Shown in pieces: positions 1 to 7,098 of a stretch of 45,268 nucleotides of DNA (its first letter is position 1; the number at the start of each line of letters is the position of its first letter). Origin of the DNA: Bacteroidales bacterium UBA3843. GTDB taxonomy: Bacteria > Bacteroidota > Bacteroidia > Bacteroidales > Paludibacteraceae. A model generated the notes under the pieces. That model saw nothing but the letters and a program-made list of their open reading frames with translations. It was not told where the DNA came from and did no database searches. The position numbers and the translations under genes are program-made. The stretch lies in assembly GCA_002392745.1 (NCBI GenBank), contig DGHR01000018.1:126692-171959 (forward strand), in the 5' to 3' direction.

Positions 1-66
1 AAAATATCTTTTGTCCAAATTTTTTAGCAAAAAAAAGTACATTATTTTGCAAAAAACGTGTGTGTG

Positions 67-98
67 CTTGCGTATTTGCAAAAAAAGCAGTACCTTTG
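67..98 (+). promoter_or_regulatory. Bacteroidetes-type promoter of thrS
   Basis: A TACCTTTG box at 91-98 matches the Bacteroidetes -7 consensus TAnnTTTG. A CTTG at 67-70, 20 bases upstream, fits the -33 element. Transcription would start near 105, leaving a leader of about 105 bases before thrS. Just before the start codon, ATAAAC (187-192) and GTTTAT (201-206) can pair around an 8-base loop and might limit ribosome access; that is inference. Confidence 0.7.
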
Positions 99-211
99 CA
101 CCGTAAATTGTCTTTGTGACAACAAACAGACTATCACAACAAACACCATATTAACGCCCTGAACGGCAGTTGTGAGCCGCGCGGGCATAAACATTTGTAC
201 GTTTATACAAT

Positions 212-2155
212 ATGATTAAAATCACTTTCCCGGACGCTTCTGTCCGTGAGTATGAGAGTGGGGTAACCCCTCTTCAAATCGCTGAATCCATCAGCTCCCG
301 TCTGGCGCAGGACATCTTGTGCGCAAGTGTCAATGACCAAATCGTAGAACTCAACTATCCTATCACTGCCGACGCCGCTATCCGCCTGCATAAATGGGAG
401 GACCCCGAGGCAAAGCACGCCTTCTGGCACACCTCTTCCCACCTCATGGCCGAGGCGCTGCAGGAACTCTATCCCGGTATCCAGTTCGGTATCGGACCGG
501 CTATCGAGAACGGTTTCTACTACGACGTCATGCCGCCCGAGGGCGTTACTATCAAGGACTCCGATTTTCCCGCTATCGAGAACAAGATGATGGAGCTTCG
601 CGCCAAGAAAGAGCAACTCGTCAAACGCACTGTTGCCAAAGCCGACGCGCTCAAGGCCTTCCAAGACAAGGGACAGACCTATAAATGCGAACTCATCGCA
701 GACCTCGAGGACGGACATATATCCACTTATACCCAGGGCAATTTCACTGACCTCTGCAAGGGTCCGCACCTCCTTTCGACCGAGCCTATCAAGGCGGTCA
801 AAGTGCTCTCCTGTGCTGCCGCTTACTGGCGCGGAGACGAGAAACGACCGATGATGACGCGTATCTACGGTATCTCGTTCCCCAAGAAGGCCATGCTCGA
901 CGAGTATCTGGCTTTGCTTGAAGAGGCCAAGAAACGCGACCACCGCAAAATAGGTAAGGAACTCGAACTCTTCATGTTCTCCGACATGGTCGGAAAAGGA
1001 CTGCCTATCTGGCTGCCGAAGGGAACTGCCCTCCGCCTGCGTCTCGAGGATTTCCTCAAGAAAATCCAGAAACGCTATGGTTATCAGCAGGTTATCACGC
1101 CGCATATCGGCTCTAAACAACTCTATATCACGTCCGGTCACTGGGACCATTACGGCAAGGACTCCTTCCAGCCGATTACCACGCCGGAGGAAGGCGAGGT
1201 GTATATGCTCAAACCGATGAACTGCCCTCACCACTGTGCGATTTACAAGAACAGCCCCAAGAGCTACAAAGACCTGCCTTTCCGCTGCGCCGAGTTCGGT
1301 ACCGTTTATCGTTACGAGCAGTCGGGCGAACTCCACGGACTCACACGTGTGCGTTCCTTTACACAGGATGACGCGCATATCTTCTGCCGCCAGGACCAGG
1401 TAAAACAGGAGTTCATCCGCGTAATGGAAATCATCGAGATTATCTTCAAAGCACTTGATTTCGAGAATTTCGAAGCGCAGATATCGCTCCGCGACCCGAA
1501 CAACCACGAGAAATATGTCGGCTCTGACGAGGTATGGGCAATGGCTGAACAGGCTATCATTGATGCCTGCAAAGAGAAAAACCTCCCTGCCAAAGTGGAG
1601 TACGGCGAAGCCGCTTTCTACGGTCCGAAACTCGACTTTATGGTCAAGGACGCTATCGGTCGCCGTTGGCAGTTAGGTACTATCCAAGTCGATTATAACC
1701 TGCCGGAGCGTTTCGAACTCGAATATACGGGCGAGGACAACCAGAAACACCGCCCCGTTATGATTCACCGTGCGCCGTTCGGCTCCATGGAACGCTTTGT
1801 GGCGGTCCTTATCGAGCACACCGCCGGCAAGTTCCCGCTCTGGCTCACGCCGGACCAGGCTGTCGTTCTGCCTATCTCCGAGAAATCGAACGACTATGCC
1901 TGGAAGGTAAAAGAACTGCTCGAGCAACAGGACGTACGTGTCATCGTAGATGACCGTAACGAGAAACTCGGACGTAAGATCCGCGACAACGAACTGAAAC
2001 GTATCCCGTACATGCTTATCGTCGGAGAGAAAGAGGCGGAGCAGGGACTTGTCTCTGTTCGTCAGCAAGGCGCGGAGGAGAAGGGTCAGATGACTATCCA
2101 AGAATTCGCGGACTTCATCAACGACACCGTCAAAAAACAAATGTCCGCATACTAA
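212..2155 (+). CDS. thrS: threonyl-tRNA synthetase
   Basis: This class II aminoacyl-tRNA synthetase charges tRNA-Thr in the cytoplasm. The 647 residues match the usual full length. An N-terminal TGS domain (about 1-62) is followed by the editing region beginning at the HTSSH motif near residue 73, the catalytic core, and a C-terminal anticodon-binding domain (about 550-640). The three zinc ligands that select threonine are present at Cys338, His389 and His519, with the spacing of the E. coli enzyme. The ATG at 212 starts the TGS domain at its first strand; no Shine-Dalgarno is visible, as is normal in Bacteroidetes. In many bacteria thrS heads an operon with infC-rpmI-rplT, but here it is followed by a terminator and those genes are absent from the window. 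Confidence 0.98.
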   Translation: MIKITFPDASVREYESGVTPLQIAESISSRLAQDILCASVNDQIVELNYPITADAAIRLHKWEDPEAKHAFWHTSSHLMAEALQELYPGIQFGIGPAIENGFYYDVMPPEGVTIKDSDFPAIENKMMELRAKKEQLVKRTVAKADALKAFQDKGQTYKCELIADLEDGHISTYTQGNFTDLCKGPHLLSTEPIKAVKVLSCAAAYWRGDEKRPMMTRIYGISFPKKAMLDEYLALLEEAKKRDHRKIGKELELFMFSDMVGKGLPIWLPKGTALRLRLEDFLKKIQKRYGYQQVITPHIGSKQLYITSGHWDHYGKDSFQPITTPEEGEVYMLKPMNCPHHCAIYKNSPKSYKDLPFRCAEFGTVYRYEQSGELHGLTRVRSFTQDDAHIFCRQDQVKQEFIRVMEIIEIIFKALDFENFEAQISLRDPNNHEKYVGSDEVWAMAEQAIIDACKEKNLPAKVEYGEAAFYGPKLDFMVKDAIGRRWQLGTIQVDYNLPERFELEYTGEDNQKHRPVMIHRAPFGSMERFVAVLIEHTAGKFPLWLTPDQAVVLPISEKSNDYAWKVKELLEQQDVRVIVDDRNEKLGRKIRDNELKRIPYMLIVGEKEAEQGLVSVRQQGAEEKGQMTIQEFADFINDTVKKQMSAY

Positions 2156-2187
2156 TCCGTTCGTCCGGACTCCGGATGGCTATACAA

Positions 2188-2220
2188 AAAATGACACTCG
2201 CGCAGGCGGGTGTCATTTTT
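2188..2220. terminator. bidirectional terminator between thrS and the small-protein gene
   Basis: An 11-bp stem (2191-2201 with 2206-2215, one G-T pair) and a 4-base loop are flanked by A6 on the left and T5 on the right. It can end thrS rightwards and the 39-residue gene leftwards, where it reads out into a T6 run. Confidence 0.85.
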
Positions 2221-2266
2221 CTTGTAATACGATGGTTTCCTTTGACGGGAAAACGCCATCATGATT

Positions 2267-2386
2267 TTACTTGCCGGAGGGCGTGTTGTTCGCTCTTCCG
2301 CCGCCGGAAGGATTACCGGTTGTGGAGGGAAACCTCGGACCCGGCGCATGATGGCGGAACTTGACGTTTTTCAAATTGTACAGCAT
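2267..2386 (-). CDS. 39-residue Gly/Pro/Asn-rich small protein
   Basis: The minus-strand ATG at 2386 opens a 39-residue frame ending in TAA at 2267. The N-terminal part is amphipathic (MLYNLKNVKFRHH) and the rest is rich in Pro, Gly, Asn and Arg with the string TGNPSGGGRANN, which looks disordered or nucleic-acid binding. It is supported as a gene because a good Bacteroidetes promoter lies about 70 bases upstream (2458-2489) and a strong hairpin with a T run lies about 50 bases after the stop. The frame remains open upstream to 2488, but that extension would begin above the promoter. I do not recognise the family with certainty. Function unknown. Confidence 0.6.
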   Translation of the reverse strand: MLYNLKNVKFRHHAPGPRFPSTTGNPSGGGRANNTPSGK

Positions 2387-2457
2387 ATCAATAAAACTGT
2401 TTGGATGCTCGCCTTTGCCGGAGCATTTTCGGCATCTTTCAGTTCCGAAAGACGATG

Positions 2458-2489
2458 CAAAATTACAGCCTTTTTTTGATATGTGCAAT
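2458..2489 (-). promoter_or_regulatory. promoter of the 39-residue gene
   Basis: On the minus strand TAATTTTG (2458-2465) is a -7 match and ATTG (2486-2489) lies 20 bases upstream as the -33 element. No longer minus-strand gene begins between here and the thrS terminator, so it most likely drives the 39-residue frame. The stretch 2490-2558 holds nothing else I can support. Confidence 0.6.
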
Positions 2490-2558
2490 AGGTTTCCGGC
2501 AAAAGGAAAGAAGACGCCAAAATAAGGAATGAAAACCGCACTTTGCGGAATAAACCGA

Positions 2559-3233
2559 TTATAGCCGGAAGAGCAAAATGATGACCAAAATCGTCAGCAC
2601 CAGATTCAAAATGATACTGATGATAGACAAGCAGCCGTTCAGACTCATTGCGTCATCTATCGGCTGGAACTCCTCTTTCACTTTCTTGAGTCTGTTTTCG
2701 AATTCCTTTTTGGGCGCAGAGAGTAAGATTTTTCTGGTCAAATTTGCGATTTTCCGGAACTTCTTGTCTTCCTCTTCAGCAGCGTTGATATATTGCCTTA
2801 TGTCCTCATCCGTCAATCCCTTCAGTATCTGTCCGTCGCTGAGTACTATCTCTCCCGTCGTTTCCCGAGCCGTCTTTACCCATCGCTTGTTGACCAGCAC
2901 TTTGAATCTCCTGTCTTCGTTCCCAATTCGCAGGAAGACGTTTCCTGCCAGATAATCCATGTTGAATTCCTTTCTCTTGGCAAACTCCTCTATTTGTGCC
3001 TGCGCGGTATCGAAGTTCATGTCCGGCAGTTCCAGCGGCGCGGGATAGCCTTCTACATACAGCAATGGGTATTTGCCACTGCCTCCGGCGGTTGTCAGCG
3101 CCATGATTTTGTTGCACTCAATCCCGATTTCTTTTTTGATATGCCGTTGGGACTTTTCGGGTGTGTCTTTTTTTTCTCTACGCTTTTTGCTCAGTTTGGA
3201 CTCAACAAATGTGTCGAAGAAAATCTTTTCCAT
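2559..3233 (-). CDS. unknown protein with C-terminal membrane anchor
   Basis: A 224-residue protein of unknown function. The N-terminal 40 residues are highly charged (Lys/Arg/Glu). A soluble middle part (about 45-135) is followed by a charged, probably helical stretch (about 136-195) and one hydrophobic segment (about 200-222) that ends the protein, so it looks tail-anchored with most of the chain in the cytoplasm. There is no signal peptide. It lies 2 bases after the RNA methyltransferase gene, and AGGAG sits 8 bases before its ATG inside the end of that gene, one of the few real Shine-Dalgarno sites on this side; the two are surely co-transcribed. A second possible start is the Met at about residue 44. 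I recognise no family. Confidence 0.8.
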   Translation of the reverse strand: MEKIFFDTFVESKLSKKRREKKDTPEKSQRHIKKEIGIECNKIMALTTAGGSGKYPLLYVEGYPAPLELPDMNFDTAQAQIEEFAKRKEFNMDYLAGNVFLRIGNEDRRFKVLVNKRWVKTARETTGEIVLSDGQILKGLTDEDIRQYINAAEEEDKKFRKIANLTRKILLSAPKKEFENRLKKVKEEFQPIDDAMSLNGCLSIISIILNLVLTILVIILLFRL

Positions 3234-3235
3234 AC

Positions 3236-4084
3236 TTATCTCCTGCGGAATTCAGATAAAACAATAGCCGTAGCGATAGAGACATTGAGACTTTCGACAA
3301 CATCGGAGGTCTCTTTGTATTTACCCTCATCTGTATAGGCGGGGATAAATAGCGGATGGGTGATGAACCGACGCACCTCCTGCGAAATACCATTTCCCTC
3401 ATTGCCCATGATGATTACTGCCAGACCGGCTTCACCTGTAAGACCGGCTTCACCTGTAAGACCGCTGCGCTGTAGGACCGCTTCGCTCTTAGACCCTCCT
3501 TCGGCCCGCAGGACTTCGTACATGTTTTTTCCATCCAACAACGTGCCGTAAATAGGGGTCTTTAGTCCTGATTCTTGATTCTTGACTCCTTCCAACCATG
3601 CGGGCAAATCTACATAATGCACCCGCACTCGAGCCAAGGCTCCCATCGTAGCTTGCACCACTTTCGGGTTGTAGCAGTCGGCGGTATCCTGCGAGCAGAA
3701 TATATCATGCACGCCGAACCAGTCACAAGTGCGGATAATCGTTCCTAAATTGCCCGGGTCCTGTATGCCGTCCAGGACAAGCACCAGACCGCCGGACTGC
3801 AGGACCGCAGAGCTGTCAGATTTCTTTCTGAATACTCCAATCACTCCTTGCGGCGTACGCAATCCGCTCATCTGTTCAATCTCTTTCGGTGTGGCGCAAA
3901 GCACCTCGCCCTGCACTCCGCATTCTGTACTCTGAACTTTGTACACCAACTCGAAACCCCTGCACAGTTCCTCAACGCATTTGGCGCCTTCGGCGACAAA
4001 CAGACCTGTCTCCTCGCGGAATTTCTTCTGCTGCAGGCTGCGTATGAGCTTTATTTGGGCCTTGCTGATATGATTCATGTTCAT
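3236..4084 (-). CDS. SpoU/TrmH-family RNA 2'-O-methyltransferase
   Basis: The enzyme probably transfers methyl from S-adenosylmethionine to a ribose 2'-OH in rRNA or tRNA. An N-terminal substrate-binding part is followed by the knotted SPOUT domain. Motif 1 reads DPGNLGTIIRTCDWFG, motif 2 IMGNEGNGIS and motif 3 ESLNVSIATAIVL. Length is 282 residues, somewhat more than the 240-260 usual for RlmB-like proteins, because of short repeat-derived inserts: an 18-base unit repeated in frame just before motif 2 (TGEAGL twice), and two more repeat-like stretches encoding QSTECGVQ and KNQESGL. The promoter at 4104-4134 is divergent from that of tamL. The exact target base cannot be told from sequence. 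Confidence 0.88.
   Translation of the reverse strand: MNMNHISKAQIKLIRSLQQKKFREETGLFVAEGAKCVEELCRGFELVYKVQSTECGVQGEVLCATPKEIEQMSGLRTPQGVIGVFRKKSDSSAVLQSGGLVLVLDGIQDPGNLGTIIRTCDWFGVHDIFCSQDTADCYNPKVVQATMGALARVRVHYVDLPAWLEGVKNQESGLKTPIYGTLLDGKNMYEVLRAEGGSKSEAVLQRSGLTGEAGLTGEAGLAVIIMGNEGNGISQEVRRFITHPLFIPAYTDEGKYKETSDVVESLNVSIATAIVLSEFRRR
3423..3500. repeat. 18-base tandem repeat inside the methyltransferase gene
   Basis: The unit AGACCGGCTTCACCTGTA occurs at 3423-3440 and exactly again at 3441-3458. Degenerate relatives (AGACCGCTGCGCTGTA, GGACCGCTTCGCTCTT) continue to about 3490. The unit length is a multiple of three, so the reading frame is kept and a Gly/Glu/Ala/Leu/Ser-rich insert results. 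Confidence 0.85.
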
Positions 4085-4103
4085 AAAATTATCAATTTGG
4101 CTG

Positions 4104-4134
4104 CAAAATTAGTAAAATATTTTGATATATCAAA
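4104..4134 (-). promoter_or_regulatory. promoter of the RNA methyltransferase
   Basis: Minus-strand TAATTTTG (4104-4111) with TTTG (4131-4134) 19 bases upstream. The upstream box is one arm of the palindrome TTTGATATATCAAA (4121-4134), whose other arm serves the tamL promoter. Confidence 0.8.
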
Positions 4135-4151
4135 ATTTTTTAGTACCTTTG
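4121..4151 (+). promoter_or_regulatory. promoter of the tamL operon
   Basis: TTTG at 4121-4124, a 19-base spacer, and TACCTTTG at 4144-4151: a complete Bacteroidetes consensus. The TAG-to-ATG geometry puts the start codon at 4163 only about 12 bases after the -7 box, so the leader is very short or nearly absent. Confidence 0.85.
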
Positions 4152-4162
4152 CGGCTCGTATT

Positions 4163-6436
4163 ATGTTACGCGCATTACGCACATATGGTTTCCGGTCCCT
4201 TGTCAAGGGAGTGCTCCTGCTGGCGCTGGGGTTCTTTGGGGCTTCTTGCAACACGACAAAGTTCGTGCCGCAGGACAAATATCTGCTCAACAAGGCCCGC
4301 GTAAAATGTGTGGATGACAAAACGGTTTCTACCTCCGACCTGCGGAGTTACCTGCGACAGAAACAAAATACAGAGATATTCGGTTTCTGGAAACTGCAGC
4401 TTCATATCTATAATACGGCTCCGCTGGACACAACCACCAAAAGCAAAAAAACGCTTGCCCGCAATGCGCACAAGATGGGTGAGGCTCCTGTCATTTACGA
4501 TGACGAACTGACCAAAATCAGTATGCAGCAACTCACCCAGCAGATGAACAACATGGGCTATTTCAACGCCTCTGTCGATACCCAGAAGGTGGTCAAAAAT
4601 CGCAAAATCAACCTTACCTATCTGGTCCGGGCCAACCAACCGTACCGCATCCGCAACTATGAGGTGGATGTGCCGGTAGAGGCCATTCAGGCTATTGCTA
4701 CCAATACGGATTGCAAGATTCGGCAGGGATTGCAGTTTTCCGCACAGACGATGGATGAGGAGCGCGAACGAATCACTACTGTGCTCCGCAACCGCGGGTA
4801 TTTCTACATGGAAAAGTCAATGCTGGAATATACTGCTGATAGTGCGTTGGACTCGCATGAGGTGGATGTCCGCCTGCATTTGGCTCCCTATGTGCTCGAG
4901 CTGGATTCCGCTTCGCTCATGCGCCTCAAAACCCGCTATTATATTAATCGGGTCTACTATCAGATTGATTATGAACCGGCCCGCTTGCCGGACAGCGTGA
5001 CCCTGAAGACAGGAACGGACCGCTATGGCAATACCTATTCCTGGACCGGGCGTCGCTTCCTGCGCAAAGACGCTCTGCGTCACGCCAGCCGAATCAAACC
5101 GGATGAAATGTACGCTGCTTGGCGGGTGGAGCGTACATACGCGCGCATGAACGCGCTTCCTCCTGTCAAATATGTGGATATCGCATTCTCACCGGTCGGA
5201 GACTCGCTTCTGGATTGCTATATCACCGTTTCGCGCGGCAAGATGAACTCAATCTCAGTAGAAGCCGGTGGTACATACAGCGCCGGCGACTGGGGAGTGA
5301 AAGCGGGACTGAATTATGTCAACAAGAATATCTTCCATGGTGCCGAACAACTGAATATAGGTGCCGGTGTTTCCTACGAATGGCGCGCCGGTGGCGGCCG
5401 GGCTTTAGAGGCGAAAGCGGAAGTGGGACTGACATTCCCTACGCAGGTCAAAATCAACATTGCCTACAATTACCAGCAGCGTCCGGATGAGTACACGCGC
5501 ACCATCGCCAACGCCGGACTCTATTATACCATTCCGCGCAGCCCGGGAAGCCGATGGACCCACCGCTTCAACCTCTTGGGAATCAGTTATATCTATCTGC
5601 CCTGGATGTCCAAAGAGTTCCACGATCGCTTCATTACGCGTTCCTCTGTGCTCAAAGCCAGTTACGAGGACCACTTCATCATGGACTGGAGTTACACAGG
5701 TTCCTATTCTTCCTACAGCCAACGCTATCCCAACCGCTCCTATCTCCAATTCGCTTTTACGGTCGAAACGGCCGGTAATGCACTCTATGGACTGAGCCGG
5801 TTGGCAAACCTGCCGCAGAACTCTGACGGAGCATATGTCTTATGGCGTATTCCGTTCGCGCAGTATGCCAAAGGGGATGTCAACTTTACATATCATGGTA
5901 TCATCACTCCGCAGCACCATCTGGTGGGACATATCGGAATCGGCGTGGCAGTCCCATACCTGAATGCAGCTACCGTCCCCTTCGAGAAACGCTACTTCGC
6001 CGGTGGTGCGAATGGAATCCGCGGATGGCAGGCCCGTACGCTCGGCCCAGGTACGTTCCGCGGAACGGGAAACTCGTTGGTCTATGACCTTCAGGCGGGT
6101 GACATCCGTCTTGACATGAACTTGGAATACCGTTTCAAAGTCATCAAGTTCCTGGAATTGGCAGCCTTTCTGGATGCAGGAAATATATGGACAATTCGGG
6201 AGTATAAATCGCAACCGGGAGGCGTGTTCGGAAAGGACTTCTACAAACAAATTGCATGGAGTTACGGTGTCGGAGTGCGTTTCGACCTGTCAATACTTAT
6301 TTTCCGTATAGACTTCGGTGTTAAACTGCATGACCCAAGTCGGATAGCCGAAGGAAAACAATGGCGTACGGCCACCAACGGTCTGGGCTGGAAAAATGAT
6401 ATGACACTTCATTTCGCTATAGGACACCCGTTTTAA
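4163..6436 (+). CDS. tamL: TamL-type BamA/TamA-family outer-membrane lipoprotein
   Basis: An Omp85-family protein of 757 residues thought to help insert or move proteins at the outer membrane. Residues 1-28 form a lipoprotein signal ending GAS before Cys29. POTRA-like domains occupy about 60-400, with YLVRANQPYRIRNYEVDV as one typical strand-turn. The C-terminal 350 residues form a beta-barrel with FAGGANGIRGW, the family's conserved lid-loop motif, and end in an aromatic residue (GHPF). Being a lipoprotein is the Bacteroidetes TamL variant of TamA. The frame is open back to 3848, but the promoter at 4121-4151 and the signal peptide fix the start at 4163. It heads an operon with rnhB, sppA, lpxK, an ABC exporter and mnmA. 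A tamB gene is not visible in the window. Confidence 0.9.
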   Translation: MLRALRTYGFRSLVKGVLLLALGFFGASCNTTKFVPQDKYLLNKARVKCVDDKTVSTSDLRSYLRQKQNTEIFGFWKLQLHIYNTAPLDTTTKSKKTLARNAHKMGEAPVIYDDELTKISMQQLTQQMNNMGYFNASVDTQKVVKNRKINLTYLVRANQPYRIRNYEVDVPVEAIQAIATNTDCKIRQGLQFSAQTMDEERERITTVLRNRGYFYMEKSMLEYTADSALDSHEVDVRLHLAPYVLELDSASLMRLKTRYYINRVYYQIDYEPARLPDSVTLKTGTDRYGNTYSWTGRRFLRKDALRHASRIKPDEMYAAWRVERTYARMNALPPVKYVDIAFSPVGDSLLDCYITVSRGKMNSISVEAGGTYSAGDWGVKAGLNYVNKNIFHGAEQLNIGAGVSYEWRAGGGRALEAKAEVGLTFPTQVKINIAYNYQQRPDEYTRTIANAGLYYTIPRSPGSRWTHRFNLLGISYIYLPWMSKEFHDRFITRSSVLKASYEDHFIMDWSYTGSYSSYSQRYPNRSYLQFAFTVETAGNALYGLSRLANLPQNSDGAYVLWRIPFAQYAKGDVNFTYHGIITPQHHLVGHIGIGVAVPYLNAATVPFEKRYFAGGANGIRGWQARTLGPGTFRGTGNSLVYDLQAGDIRLDMNLEYRFKVIKFLELAAFLDAGNIWTIREYKSQPGGVFGKDFYKQIAWSYGVGVRFDLSILIFRIDFGVKLHDPSRIAEGKQWRTATNGLGWKNDMTLHFAIGHPF

Positions 6437-7072
6437 ATGATTGAAACTATGCTGAAACCATATATGATACCCGGATTGACAGAAGCAGGGTGCGATGAGG
6501 CGGGGCGCGGGCCATTGGCAGGAAGTGTTTTTGCTGCAGCGGTCATCCTTGATCCTGCACGCGTTGATAAGGTGCCGGAGTTCGCATGGCTCAACGATTC
6601 CAAACAGCTGAGCGAACACCAGCGCGATTTACTCCGGCCGGTTATCGAAAGGGAAGCTATGGCTTGGGCCGTAGTAGAGGTTTCGCCGCAGGAGATAGAC
6701 GAACGCAATATACTCCAATGCTCTATCCTCGGTATGCAACGGGCATTGGACCGGCTCTCCATTCGTCCGCAACATATACTGGTGGACGGCAACAAATGGA
6801 AACCGTACGTGCCGGAAGGAGAATTGCTGGAGATCCCGGCTGATACAGTGGTGCACGGAGATGCTACATATATGTCCATTGCCGCTGCAAGTGTGTTGGC
6901 TAAGACCTATCGCGACGCATATATGCTGCGCCTGCACGAGGAATTTCCGCAATATGGCTGGGATAGCAACAAAGGATATCCTACGGCCGGGCATTATGCG
7001 GCGCTCCGTAAGTATGGTCCTACGCCTTATCACCGCATGACGTTTAATTTGAAAATCACAAACGAGAAATAA
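6437..7072 (+). CDS. rnhB: ribonuclease HII
   Basis: RNase HII removes RNA, including single misinserted ribonucleotides, from RNA-DNA hybrids. The 211 residues are a normal length. The signature GCDEAGRGPLAG carries the first catalytic Asp20 and Glu21; ILVDGN and AKTYRDAYM supply the other acidic residues; NDSKQLSE is the conserved substrate-handling segment. The first ATG (6437) follows the tamL stop directly with no gap, and Met5 or Met10 are other possible starts. Translation may be coupled to tamL. Confidence 0.95.
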   Translation: MIETMLKPYMIPGLTEAGCDEAGRGPLAGSVFAAAVILDPARVDKVPEFAWLNDSKQLSEHQRDLLRPVIEREAMAWAVVEVSPQEIDERNILQCSILGMQRALDRLSIRPQHILVDGNKWKPYVPEGELLEIPADTVVHGDATYMSIAAASVLAKTYRDAYMLRLHEEFPQYGWDSNKGYPTAGHYAALRKYGPTPYHRMTFNLKITNEK

Positions 7073-7098
7073 ATATTAACTCACAAATTCTTAATGGT

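Noticed and set aside
203..1507. 434-codon frame antisense to thrS
   Set aside because: It mirrors a conserved synthetase gene, has no family features and no promoter, and arises from the codon pattern of thrS.
3848..4162. 105-codon upstream extension of tamL
   Set aside because: It overlaps the divergent methyltransferase gene and the promoter; the lipoprotein signal starts at 4163.
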